A stretch of 64,000 nt of DNA, from the NCBI RefSeq assembly GCF_000013445.1, contig NC_007796.1, forward strand, positions 1 to 64,000, written 5' to 3'. The notes beneath the pieces are model-generated. The model made no database searches. It was not told the origin of the DNA and saw nothing but the letters and a program-made list of their open reading frames with translations. The translations under genes were made by a program, and so were the position numbers. Source of the DNA: Methanospirillum hungatei JF-1 (lineage in GTDB: Archaea; Halobacteriota; Methanomicrobia; Methanomicrobiales; Methanospirillaceae). This document shows positions 38,655 through 51,099 of this stretch, in pieces. How positions within the stretch are numbered: the first letter of the stretch is position 1; each line of letters opens with the position of its first letter.

Positions 38655-39381
38655 TGATCCGGTTGAAATCCTGGTAAAGATGGCTGAACGCGGGGAGATT
38701 GATCCCTGGAATGTTGATATTACTGAAGTTACGGATCGGTTCTTTGTCGAGATGGAAAAACAGGAGATGCTTGATCTCCGCCTTTCAGCGAGAACTCTTC
38801 TGTATGCCGCAACTCTTCTGCGGATCAAATCCGATTATCTGAAAGATCGCTCCTGGGGATTTGAGGAAGAAGATGACGGGGGGGATATCCCTGAGAGTCC
38901 GGACGATGATGTTCTGTCACGGATTCACAATCCAGTCCAGCTGCTTGAACATGAGATCACGCGCCGGCTGGAACGAAAGAGTATGCGCAAACAGCCGATT
39001 ACCCTTTACGACCTCATCAACCTTCTTCGGAATGCAGAAAAAGAAGAGCGAAGGCGACAACGCGAAGTCTGGAGTTATGACGGGCTCGTGTATACTGAAG
39101 AAGTCGTCTCAATCGCCCATGAGGAAGCGTACCAGGAGAATGCCATGGAAGTATTAACCTGCTGTGTGGACTGTGTGTCTCAGGGCAGGAAAGTCACTTT
39201 ATCGGAGATTGCAAACCGTCTGAAATGGCCGGTCGTTCATGTATTTATCCCGCTGCTCTTCCTTATGCATGAAGGATACCTGGAGATTTCCCAGGATACG
39301 TTTTTTGGCGAGGTATATATTGAGCCCAATCCAGCCACGTATGCGGCGATTCAGCATGCGACCGGATCAGGTATGATCTGA
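38647..39381 (+). CDS. scpA: Segregation and condensation protein A (kleisin)
   Basis: 244 residues of the ScpA kleisin that bridges the two SMC heads. The N-terminal domain has DDPVEILVKMAERGEIDPWNVDI, then EMLDLRLSARTLLYAATLLRIKS, both typical. A charged middle follows, and the C-terminal winged helix is VTLSEIANRLKWPVVHVFIPLLFLMHEGYLEI. It overlaps smc by 8 bases, so SMC and ScpA are made in a coupled way. No ScpB gene follows; the next feature is the rRNA operon. Confidence 0.95.
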   Translation: MIDDPVEILVKMAERGEIDPWNVDITEVTDRFFVEMEKQEMLDLRLSARTLLYAATLLRIKSDYLKDRSWGFEEEDDGGDIPESPDDDVLSRIHNPVQLLEHEITRRLERKSMRKQPITLYDLINLLRNAEKEERRRQREVWSYDGLVYTEEVVSIAHEEAYQENAMEVLTCCVDCVSQGRKVTLSEIANRLKWPVVHVFIPLLFLMHEGYLEISQDTFFGEVYIEPNPATYAAIQHATGSGMI

Positions 39382-39813
39382 ATCTGCGCTCTAGAGAGAA
39401 TAGAGACCTCCGGAGATCCTCCCGGCTCCTGCATCGGAAGTATAATTCCGAAAAAATATCTTCATAAAACCGAGTTGGAAAATATTGACCGATGTAACGC
39501 AGATAGAGTGAATGTGATGAAGTGACAGAAATTTTTCTTCAGAACCTCGTTATCTATATATGTGAATTCGATCAACTATTGTATCCCACACGCTTCCTGA
39601 AACATCAGGAGCCGGCGGCCGGGGAATGATTGTTCGGGAAGGGCAATACGAAAGTATATAACCTTCAGCGAGCAACGTAAGAGGCCGTTTTAATGGAGAC
39701 CCGACGAATGCACTTTGGTGCAGTATCGGTTCTGACATAGGAATACTGGTAATGTGGATATCTGTCTGCATCTGCCAATACTTTAAGAGATACAGTGTGC
39801 GAGAAAAATAGAA
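39382..39813 (+). promoter_or_regulatory. rRNA operon leader and promoter region
   Basis: 432 bases between scpA and 16S with no gene. The best promoter is CGAAAGTATATAACC at 39649-39663, a BRE-plus-TATA arrangement that would place a start near 39685-39690. A second TATA-like word (ATCTATATATGTG, about 39551-39563) may be another promoter. The segment 39762-39777 (CTGTCTGCATCTGCCA) pairs with sequence after 16S to form the processing stem. Confidence 0.6.
39762..39785 (+). other. 16S processing stem, 5' arm
   Basis: CTGTCTGCATCTGCCA (39762-39777) is the reverse complement, with one mismatch, of TGGCAGATGGAGACAG at 41296-41311; pairing extends further with small bulges (ATACTTT against AAGTTGT). 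In archaea such a stem contains the bulge-helix-bulge cut by the splicing endonuclease. Confidence 0.7.
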
Positions 39814-41280
<1,467 letters not shown>

Positions 41281-41295
41281 ACGAAATGAAAGTTG

Positions 41296-41311
41296 TGGCA
41301 GATGGAGACAG
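41296..41311 (+). other. 16S processing stem, 3' arm
   Basis: TGGCAGATGGAGACAG pairs with 39762-39777 across the 16S gene. See the 5' arm. Confidence 0.7.
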
Positions 41312-41347
41312 ACCATAGAGTTATCAGTGTTCCGGAATGGAATCAGA

Positions 41348-41420
41348 GGGCTCGTAGCTCAGCTGGAAGAGCGCGGCGTTTGCAACGCCGAGGCCTGGGG
41401 TTCAAATCCCCACGGGTCCA
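41348..41420 (+). tRNA. tRNA-Ala (anticodon TGC)
   Basis: A full cloverleaf in the 16S-23S spacer: acceptor GGGCTCG/CGGGTCC with the G3-U70 pair that marks alanine tRNA, D arm GCTCAGCTGGAAGAGC, anticodon arm GGCGTTTGCAACGCC with TGC, T arm GGGGTTCAAATCCCC, discriminator A. No intron and no encoded CCA. Alanine tRNA in this spacer is typical of euryarchaea. Confidence 0.97.
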
Positions 41421-41553
41421 CTGGTATTTTTCGATGCACCCGGTCTGGCGACAGAACCGGGGAAGGGCTTGAGACCCCGTGAAACCGGGGCGATGATACG
41501 CTGTGTAGAGGAGATGCGTAGAGAAAATCACTAGGCGTTTCTGGACGTTACAT

Positions 41554-41567
41554 GGGTTTGAAGAAAC
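41554..41567 (+). other. 23S processing stem, 5' arm
   Basis: GGGTTTGAAGAAAC pairs with GTTTCTCAAACCC at 44497-44509 with one bulged base. Pairing extends outward: GGAGATGCG near 41512 matches CGCATCTTCC near 44545. This is the usual long stem around archaeal 23S. Confidence 0.65.
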
Positions 41568-41574
41568 TACAAAA

Positions 41575-44490
<2,916 letters not shown>

Positions 44491-44496
44491 ATTCAT

Positions 44497-44509
44497 GTTT
44501 CTCAAACCC
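44497..44509 (+). other. 23S processing stem, 3' arm
   Basis: GTTTCTCAAACCC pairs with the 5' arm at 41554-41567. Confidence 0.65.
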
Positions 44510-44564
44510 AGACGAAATCCTTAAACGCTGGTGTAATTATATCTCGCATCTTCCACACATCCAA

Positions 44565-44640
44565 GCCAGGCCAAGTGGCTGAGCAGTCACGCGGTTGACA
44601 GCAGGTCAACTCAATTCCGGTTCGAACCCGGAGTTTGGCT
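44565..44640 (+). tRNA. tRNA-Cys-like gene (GCA), atypical
   Basis: It lies between 23S and the first 5S. A T arm (TCCGG-TTCGAAC-CCGGA, 44616-44632), a 3' acceptor strand GTTTGGC (44633-44639) with T as discriminator, and a 5-bp anticodon stem GTTGA/TCAAC (44594-44610) are clear. The seven-base loop is CAGCAGG, so the anticodon is GCA (cysteine), but position 33 is A instead of the near-universal U. The 5' end is ambiguous: GCCAGGC from 44565 or GCCAAGT from 44570 can both pair with the 3' acceptor strand, and neither gives a normal D arm with U8. It may be a variant tRNA-Cys or a decaying copy. Confidence 0.6.
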
Positions 44641-44642
44641 AT

Positions 44643-44765
<123 letters not shown>

Positions 44766-44837
44766 TTCAACGAGAAAATTCTATTGTAACTGATTTAAAA
44801 GCACGAGGCTTAACCGGGTCATACCGGTGTTCAGTTT

Positions 44838-44960
<123 letters not shown>

Positions 44961-45113
44961 TTCAATGAGAAAAACTATTCTTTTAGGTTTGTTTCACGTA
45001 TTGATTTTGCAATGCTTTTTACTAAAGAATCAATACAAAAATTGATATCTGTCCCTTTCTTCTCACGGGAAAACCTCATATGGTTACCTGATCCTCAGGT
45101 TATTGAAAGTCAT

Positions 45114-45851
45114 ATGATAAAATGGTCAGATGTTTTTCGGATATGCAGTATATTATTTTTCGTTGGATTGTCCTGCAGTTACTCTGTTATTGCAGCAAAT
45201 ACAAGTGAACCAGATACAGCATTCATGGATTTAACGTCTTCAAAATCTGTAGTTGAAGTTGGGGACACCATCCTCGTCGAGGGTTACATTGTCCCTTCGT
45301 TACTATCCAGACCTGGAGATCGGGTTCTCCTGCAGGTAACCTCTCCGAAAGAAAGCAGGGCTGATACCTATTATCAATTGAAAACCAGCACTGAAGGATT
45401 ATTTAATATCGAGTTTCTGGCTGATGCCATTGGTGACTGGAGTTTTCAGGCACGATATAGTGAATATGCAAGCCCGGTCGTTCCGGTTAAAGTAACCCCA
45501 CGGGCAAAAGTGAAAGAGACAGAACTTACCATATCTGGTCCTTTTAATCGTGTCTTTATGGGAGAGTCCGGCCAGATGAGTGGCTGGCTTCGGGATTATG
45601 AAGGAAACGGCATCCCTTACCGAGAGGTCTGGTATTCATTTGGTCTTCCTTCATACAGTTGTGTCCTGTGTGAAGATGATGCAAGGCGAATCTGGCAGAC
45701 ACTGGGACCTGTTACTACTGATGAAATAGGGTATTTTGAATTCAGTTTTCCCGCCCGTGACAAGGGAACGTATGCCGTAAAAGCATCATTCCCTGGTGAT
45801 GAAATATTTGCAAAGGCTGAATCAGAAACAGTATATCCAAACGTTCTCTGA
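45114..45851 (+). CDS. Exported protein with Ig-like domains
   Basis: 245 residues. The ATG at 45114 gives a clean signal peptide (VFRICSILFFVGLSCSYSVIA); a longer frame from 44958 would run out of the 5S gene and hides the signal. The mature part has two beta-rich repeats (about 40-130 and 135-240; SKSVVEVGDTILVEGYIV and LTISGPFNRVFMGESGQMSG), similar in layout to Ig-like/carboxypeptidase-regulatory-like surface domains. A CVLC pair lies near residue 187. No C-terminal anchor is seen. No enzymatic motif; its function is unknown. Convergent with the permease gene. Confidence 0.75.
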   Translation: MIKWSDVFRICSILFFVGLSCSYSVIAANTSEPDTAFMDLTSSKSVVEVGDTILVEGYIVPSLLSRPGDRVLLQVTSPKESRADTYYQLKTSTEGLFNIEFLADAIGDWSFQARYSEYASPVVPVKVTPRAKVKETELTISGPFNRVFMGESGQMSGWLRDYEGNGIPYREVWYSFGLPSYSCVLCEDDARRIWQTLGPVTTDEIGYFEFSFPARDKGTYAVKASFPGDEIFAKAESETVYPNVL

Positions 45852-45869
45852 AAATAGGGATAGTCCGGT

Positions 45870-46526
45870 TCATCCCGGAATTGCATATTTTTTCTCCAAA
45901 GCATTTGCCCCGAACGTTGTGATGGTTACCAGAAGAAGGTACACAATCGCAACGGCGATGAAGGTTTCATTGTATGCAAAATATTTGGTTGCAATAAGCT
46001 TGCTTGCACCGGTTAATTCAATCACGGTGATCATATAAGCCAGCGATGAATATTTTATAAGATAAATAAATTCATTCGAAATCCCTGGTATTGACCGACG
46101 TAATGCCTGGGGTAATACAATATTTAAAATAGCCTGATTCTTTGTCATACCAAGTGCTTTTGCAGCGATTAATTGACCTTCTTTTACTGATAATATTGAG
46201 CCTCTGATATATTCTGAATTATAGGCACTATTGCAGAATATAAATCCCAGAACTGAGGCAACAAAGGGGGTCAGAACAATACCAACTGAAGGTAGTCCGA
46301 AATACAGAATAAAAAGGAGCAGTAATAATGGGCAACCCCTGAAAAATATGGTGTATATGTGCATCAGCCAGGAAAGACCTTTTCCACCATACACCCGCCC
46401 GCATGCAACTCCAACCCCGAGAAGAAAACCAATGGGTGCAGTAATAGCAACAAGCGCCAGAGTTATGAGCAGGCCATTTGCAAAGGCCGGGACCATAATG
46501 TCAAAGATGAAGGATATCTGATCCAT
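45870..46526 (-). CDS. Polar amino-acid ABC transporter permease
   Basis: 218 residues with about five membrane helices and the HisM/GlnP-family loop FFRGCPLLLLLFILYFGLPS. The EAA loop is GQLIAAKALGMTKNQAILNI, followed by VLPQALRRSIPGISNEFI, which contacts the ATPase. It is the last gene of a four-gene transporter operon (binding protein, permease, ATPase, permease), 9 bases after the ATPase gene. It is a paralogue of the permease at 47293 and probably forms a heterodimer with it. Substrate not determinable from sequence. Confidence 0.93.
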   Translation of the reverse strand: MDQISFIFDIMVPAFANGLLITLALVAITAPIGFLLGVGVACGRVYGGKGLSWLMHIYTIFFRGCPLLLLLFILYFGLPSVGIVLTPFVASVLGFIFCNSAYNSEYIRGSILSVKEGQLIAAKALGMTKNQAILNIVLPQALRRSIPGISNEFIYLIKYSSLAYMITVIELTGASKLIATKYFAYNETFIAVAIVYLLLVTITTFGANALEKKYAIPG

Positions 46527-46535
46527 GGTTCTGCC

Positions 46536-47288
46536 TTACTGACTATACTCCCTGAATTCTCCAATAAATGCCTTACACCGTTCAAATTTAGGATTATTCA
46601 GAAGTTCAGCGGGAGTTCCCTGTTCCTTGATATGTCCATGTTCCATAAAGCAGATTTTACTGGCAACAGAACATGCAAATCCCATCTCATGAGTCACGAC
46701 CAGCATGGTCATACCCTCTACAGCCAGTTTTTTCATCACTTCAAGAACTTCCCTGGTCAGTTCGGGATCAAGAGCACTGGTAGGTTCATCAAACAACATG
46801 ATGTCCGGGTCCATGGCAAGAGCTCTGGCAATCGATACCCGCTGGGCCTGTCCTCCGGATAACTCTGCAGGATAATGATCAGCCCAGTCAGCCATGCCGA
46901 CCTGTTTTAACTCAAACATTGCCTTTTCCCGTGCTTCTTTCGGGTCCATCTTTTTCACTTTCAGGAGGGCAATCTCAACATTTCTGACAGCAGTGAGATG
47001 ATCGAACAGGAAAAAGTTCTGAAAAACCATGCCGATCTTTTGTCTGAAATAATTTATCCGGGGGCCTGCATGAGTGACCTCTTCGTCATTCAAAAATATC
47101 TTTCCACTATCAGGAATTGTCAGCTGATTAATGCACCTGAGGAGAGTACTTTTTCCTGTACCTGATGGGCCGATAAAACAGATCGTCTCGCCTTTTTTGA
47201 CATCTAATGAAACTCCTTTCAGGACTTCATTTTTTCCAAAGGCTTTTTTGATATTTTCAATCCGTAAAATATATGTGGTGTCAGTCAT
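46536..47288 (-). CDS. Polar amino-acid ABC transporter ATPase
   Basis: 250 residues from ATG 47288 ([18 protein letters not shown]). Walker [19 protein letters not shown]-loop region [18 protein letters not shown], signature [16 protein letters not shown], Walker [17 protein letters not shown] and switch histidine in [12 protein letters not shown]. It belongs to the GlnQ/HisP subgroup and powers the two neighbouring permeases from the cytoplasm. Its start overlaps the 3' end of the upstream permease by a few bases, so they are coupled. The longer frame from 47366 is read within the permease and is not used. Confidence 0.95.
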   Translation of the reverse strand: MTDTTYILRIENIKKAFGKNEVLKGVSLDVKKGETICFIGPSGTGKSTLLRCINQLTIPDSGKIFLNDEEVTHAGPRINYFRQKIGMVFQNFFLFDHLTAVRNVEIALLKVKKMDPKEAREKAMFELKQVGMADWADHYPAELSGGQAQRVSIARALAMDPDIMLFDEPTSALDPELTREVLEVMKKLAVEGMTMLVVTHEMGFACSVASKICFMEHGHIKEQGTPAELLNNPKFERCKAFIGEFREYSQ

Positions 47289-47292
47289 GTGA

Positions 47293-47964
47293 TTATGATC
47301 CTCCTGGTCCGAAACCTGGTATTGCAATCTTCTTCTCGACCATATGAATGCATGAAGTTCCCGCATAACTGAGCAGAATAAAAATTACAGCACAGGCAAG
47401 GTAAATTGGCATGGTAACGTAGGTTTGTGAGACAATTTGTGATGACCGGGTGAGTAACTCGGCTACTCCGATTGCATAACAGACAGATGACTCGGTTAAT
47501 ATCTCCGGATACTGATTCGACCATCCGGGAAGAGCAATTCTCAAGGCCTGGGGTAGAATAATGCTTTTGATTGCCTGAAACCGTGACATACCCAGTGAAC
47601 GAGCAGCGATCATCTGACCTTCGGAGATTGACTGGATTGCTCCACGGAATACCTGTGACTGATATGCTGCACCCCACAAACCCAGAACTACTGCTCCAAC
47701 ATAGAATGCAGGTAAATCCAGTCCTAATGCAGGAAATATACCAAAATAGAATAAAAATAGGAGAACAAGGACAGGAAGACCTCTGAAAAACCATACGAAC
47801 GTTGCAATTGCAGATCGTACAGGAAGTGATCCATAGACCTGACCCAGAGCCAGGGGAAGTCCGACTCCCGCCCCGATAATAAGGGCAGATGCGACAAGAC
47901 CTAGTGTCAGTACAATTCCACTGAAAAGATATGGAAACCAGTCGATTAAAATGGATAATGCCAT
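47293..47964 (-). CDS. Polar amino-acid ABC transporter permease
   Basis: 223 residues with about five membrane helices. Family features: [20 protein letters not shown], the EAA loop [20 protein letters not shown], and [20 protein letters not shown]. It overlaps or abuts the ATPase gene (46536-47288) and follows the binding-protein gene by about 120 bases on the same strand. It should pair with the permease at 45870. Confidence 0.93.
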   Translation of the reverse strand: MALSILIDWFPYLFSGIVLTLGLVASALIIGAGVGLPLALGQVYGSLPVRSAIATFVWFFRGLPVLVLLFLFYFGIFPALGLDLPAFYVGAVVLGLWGAAYQSQVFRGAIQSISEGQMIAARSLGMSRFQAIKSIILPQALRIALPGWSNQYPEILTESSVCYAIGVAELLTRSSQIVSQTYVTMPIYLACAVIFILLSYAGTSCIHMVEKKIAIPGFGPGGS

Positions 47965-48085
47965 AATCTGTTAAACTCCGGCCCTGACATCATGATCTTG
48001 CGGGATGCAATCCCTTATAGATCCACAATAGATGGCCTTGGATCTTTTATAATCAATAATGGGTAGTAAGAAAAGATGAATTGAT

Positions 48086-48904
48086 TTATTCCATCTCATA
48101 CTTCTTCTTAAGCTCATCCCATTTTGGAGATGCCATCAGCCGGACAAGTCCTTCATTCATGGTCTCAAGAAGTTCAGTATCAGTCTTTCTGATAGCAATA
48201 CCATATTCTTCTCCGGTATCAATTTCACCGATGATATGAAGCGGTTTTCCTGCAATAGCATCAAGCATTGGTGGCCGGTCATATATTGCGAAATCAATCC
48301 GCTTATTCTGAAGGTCTGTTGCAACGAGTGGGAAATTATCATAAGTAACGAGCATATCTGCAGTCATTATACTCTTATTGACCAGGTTGTCTTCAGCCCA
48401 GAAGGCACCGGTAGTCCCGCGCTGTGCTCCGACTTTTCCTGCACCAGCCATGAAGTCATCCATGGTGAACTCTGAGTCATCGTGAACTGCTACTGACTGG
48501 TTTACCTTCCAGTATGGGTCGCTGAAATTGACGACTTCTTTCCGTTCATCGGTGATGGTCATTCCGGAGTAGACCATGTCAATCTTTCCTGCCTGCAGAG
48601 CGGGGATGATACCGTCCCATGCCATAGCCTGAATCTTGACATTAAAGCCCATTTCATCGGCAATCCACTTGACTGATTCAACATCAAATCCCTGGGGTTC
48701 CCCATTTTTGTCAATGAAACTGTACGGTGGATATTCCCCGTCAATACCTACGATATATGTTGGCTTCTCCTCGGAACCTGCTGCTGTGGCTTCCGGGGCG
48801 ACAACCGCACCTTTCTCCTCTGCCGGTTTCTCCGTACATCCGCACAGACAAACTCCAATAAGAACAAAGAATGTGATAAGAACAGATACAACCTTTTTGT
48901 CCAT
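48086..48904 (-). CDS. Amino-acid ABC transporter substrate-binding lipoprotein
   Basis: 272 residues from ATG 48904 (a TTG two codons upstream is the alternative). Lipoprotein signal: VLITFFVLIGVCLCGC, with the lipobox cysteine anchoring it outside the membrane. The mature part is a type-II periplasmic binding protein of SBP family 3: YIVGIDGEYPPYSFID, GFDVESVKWIADEMGF, WDGIIPALQAGKIDMVYSGM, TITDERKEVVNFSDPY, KVGAQRGTTG, IAIRKTDTELLETMNEGL. It is the first gene of the transporter operon. A closely related binding protein (49051) is encoded divergently 146 bases away, so the two may widen the ligand range of one permease. Confidence 0.94.
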   Translation of the reverse strand: MDKKVVSVLITFFVLIGVCLCGCTEKPAEEKGAVVAPEATAAGSEEKPTYIVGIDGEYPPYSFIDKNGEPQGFDVESVKWIADEMGFNVKIQAMAWDGIIPALQAGKIDMVYSGMTITDERKEVVNFSDPYWKVNQSVAVHDDSEFTMDDFMAGAGKVGAQRGTTGAFWAEDNLVNKSIMTADMLVTYDNFPLVATDLQNKRIDFAIYDRPPMLDAIAGKPLHIIGEIDTGEEYGIAIRKTDTELLETMNEGLVRLMASPKWDELKKKYEME

Positions 48905-49050
48905 CAACAAACGTTTTTCCTGCCATTCATTTATCCGTTTTCATTTGGTTTTCTTTACCTGAACAGGTCTTTAAAAGTCATGTGGATACATCCCGACACG
49001 TCCTCTGATTCAATTCCTAATACATATGTATATGCTCAACAAATCCAACA

Positions 49051-49881
49051 ATGATGAAAAGAAAAGGATTGGTGCTGGTCTCTCTTATTGGACTGGTTTT
49101 GTTATTGTTCATGAGCGGCTGTACGACTACTGAGCAGACTGCTCCATCATCTGAAGTACATGTTCAGCCAACTGAAGAAGTATCGCAAGCAAAAGAATCT
49201 GTTCCCCTTTACCGGGTAGGTATAGATGCTGCATATCAACCATTTTCAATGGTCGGACCTGATGGAAAAGCGACCGGATTTGATGTTGATTCCATGAAAT
49301 GGATCGCAAAAGATCAGGGATTTGAAGTTGAATTTTTACCCATTGCCTGGGACGGTATAATTCCTGCTCTCCTTGCCGGAAAAATTGATCTCGTCTACGC
49401 AGGAATGACCATTACTGAAGAGAGAAAAGAAAAAGTAAACTTTTCAAAGCCATACTGGACAGTCAACCAGATGGTAGTTGTGAAAGAAGGATCTCCGATA
49501 ACATTAGAACAGGTAAAGAACGGTTCTGTTGTCATCGGAACGCAGCGTGGATGTACTGCAGCAATATGGATCGATGAAAACCTGGTAAATCAGAGTCTTA
49601 TGCCCGCACAAAATCTGAAATTGTACGACAACACCCCGCTCGCCGTTGATGATCTGGTTTCAGGTCGTATTGATGCGGTGATGTATGACAGTACGGTCAT
49701 GAATGACATCATTGCTGGAAAACCTGTTGCAAAGATTGGAATGGTTGAGACGAATGAGGATTTCGGCATTGCTGTTCGGAAGGAAGATACAGAACTGCTG
49801 GAAAAGCTCAATTCAGGCCTTGAGAAACTCATGGCTTCACCTGATTGGGAAGCACTGAAACAGAAATATAAAATGGAGTAA
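49051..49881 (+). CDS. Orphan amino-acid substrate-binding lipoprotein
   Basis: 276 residues; lipoprotein signal LVLVSLIGLVLLLFMSGC. SBP family 3 core as in the paralogue at 48086: YRVGIDAAYQPFSMVG, GFDVDSMKWIAKDQGF, WDGIIPALLAGKIDLVYAGM, TITEERKEKVNFSKPY, VIGTQRGCTA, GIAVRKEDTELLEKLNSGL. No transporter genes follow it, so it probably uses the divergent permease/ATPase set. A TATA-like CATATGTATATG at about 49022-49033 is only some 20-25 bases before the ATG pair, so the mRNA may be leaderless. A T-rich tract after the stop (49886-49896) could end transcription. Confidence 0.93.
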   Translation: MMKRKGLVLVSLIGLVLLLFMSGCTTTEQTAPSSEVHVQPTEEVSQAKESVPLYRVGIDAAYQPFSMVGPDGKATGFDVDSMKWIAKDQGFEVEFLPIAWDGIIPALLAGKIDLVYAGMTITEERKEKVNFSKPYWTVNQMVVVKEGSPITLEQVKNGSVVIGTQRGCTAAIWIDENLVNQSLMPAQNLKLYDNTPLAVDDLVSGRIDAVMYDSTVMNDIIAGKPVAKIGMVETNEDFGIAVRKEDTELLEKLNSGLEKLMASPDWEALKQKYKME

Positions 49882-49885
49882 TCCA

Positions 49886-49896
49886 TTTCTTTTTTC
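49886..49896 (+). terminator. T-rich tract after the orphan binding-protein gene
   Basis: TTTCTTTTTTC five bases after the stop codon, before the next gene. Archaeal terminators are often simple T-rich tracts without a stem. Weak evidence. Confidence 0.4.
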
Positions 49897-49960
49897 CGAA
49901 TAGCATAAACCTGATCATGATGAACCTGTCAGGAATATTCTGACACGGACTTTATGCATC

Positions 49961-51052
49961 ATGAATTTTCAAAAAAAAGATTATATCCCTCTCCTGTATG
50001 CTATACTATCTGCGTTATTTTTTGGAAGTTGTGCTCCGGTAACGAAATATTTCGTATCAGATATCGGTCCGCTTATGCTTGCTGCTCTCTTTTATCTTGG
50101 CAGCGGGCTTGGTATGTGTTGTATAATCACCGGTAGGCGGATAATCAGACGAGGAGCATCTCCTGCTGATTCTCCTGTCTCACGGTCTGACATACCCTAT
50201 CTGGCCGGCATGTCATTTTTCGGAGGCATTCTTGCACCAGTCACCCTCATGTATTCTATGGAGATTACCCCGGCAGCAACCGGTTCTCTTCTGTTAAATT
50301 TTGAGTCAGTTGCAACCGGGCTGATGGCTGCCTTTCTCTTCAGGGAAGCGGTGGGAAAGCGCATCTGGGCTGCAATGGCATTCATCACCCTTTCATGTCT
50401 TATTTTATCATATGATCCAAAGGGAATATTTGGTTTTTCCATCGGGGCATTTGGAGTTCTTCTTGCGTGTTTTTTCTGGGCCTTTGATAACAATATCAGT
50501 CGGAGGGTTTCAGGAAAAGATCCATTTATGTGTATTATGATTAAGGGACTTTCTGCTGGAGTTTGCACCGGAGTAATAGGCCTTCTGGCAGGTGAGATCG
50601 CTCCTCCTCTCCTTGAAATTCCTCTTTTCTTACTGATCGGCTTTTTCAGTTATGGAGGGCTTGCCAGTGTATTCTTCCTGTTGGCACTTCGTTCAATAGG
50701 AACCGCCAGAACCGGTTTATTTCTTGCTCTATCTCCCTTTTTCGGAGTATTATTCTCCTCCTTTCTGTTCCGAGAACCATTCCATGAGGTCTTTTTCCTG
50801 GCATTTTTGGTCATGGTTATTGGGGTATATCTGCTGGTAAGCGAGAGTCATTCACATCAGCATTATCACCCTCCGCTGGTGCATAATCATCGTCATTCTC
50901 ACACTGATCTTCACCATGATCATGTCCATGATCCCTATGCTCCACCGGTCTCTTCTTCCGATGAACACAGTCATCTCCATGCACACAAGGAGATAACGCA
51001 TGATCATCCGCATAAACCGGATCTGCATCATCACCATGATCATAAAACCTGA
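49961..51052 (+). CDS. DMT/EamA-family transporter with histidine-rich tail
   Basis: 363 residues. About ten membrane helices in two EamA-type repeats fill residues 8-300 (first repeat SALFFGSCAPVTKYFVSDIG, second FGVLLACFFWAFDNNISRR, then GLASVFFLLALRSIGTARTG). The last about 65 residues are soluble and packed with histidine (about 25 His, with runs such as HHDHVHD, DLHHHHDHK), a typical metal-binding tail. The family exports metabolites or drug-like solutes; the tail suggests a link to Ni, Zn, Co or Cu, as substrate or regulator. Single gene between the binding protein and the agmatine enzyme; its substrate is unknown. Confidence 0.88.
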   Translation: MNFQKKDYIPLLYAILSALFFGSCAPVTKYFVSDIGPLMLAALFYLGSGLGMCCIITGRRIIRRGASPADSPVSRSDIPYLAGMSFFGGILAPVTLMYSMEITPAATGSLLLNFESVATGLMAAFLFREAVGKRIWAAMAFITLSCLILSYDPKGIFGFSIGAFGVLLACFFWAFDNNISRRVSGKDPFMCIMIKGLSAGVCTGVIGLLAGEIAPPLLEIPLFLLIGFFSYGGLASVFFLLALRSIGTARTGLFLALSPFFGVLFSSFLFREPFHEVFFLAFLVMVIGVYLLVSESHSHQHYHPPLVHNHRHSHTDLHHDHVHDPYAPPVSSSDEHSHLHAHKEITHDHPHKPDLHHHHDHKT

Positions 51053-51099
51053 TTTGAGGATCAGGTCTTTAGTTCTATAAAAAGAGAATTATAAGAACA

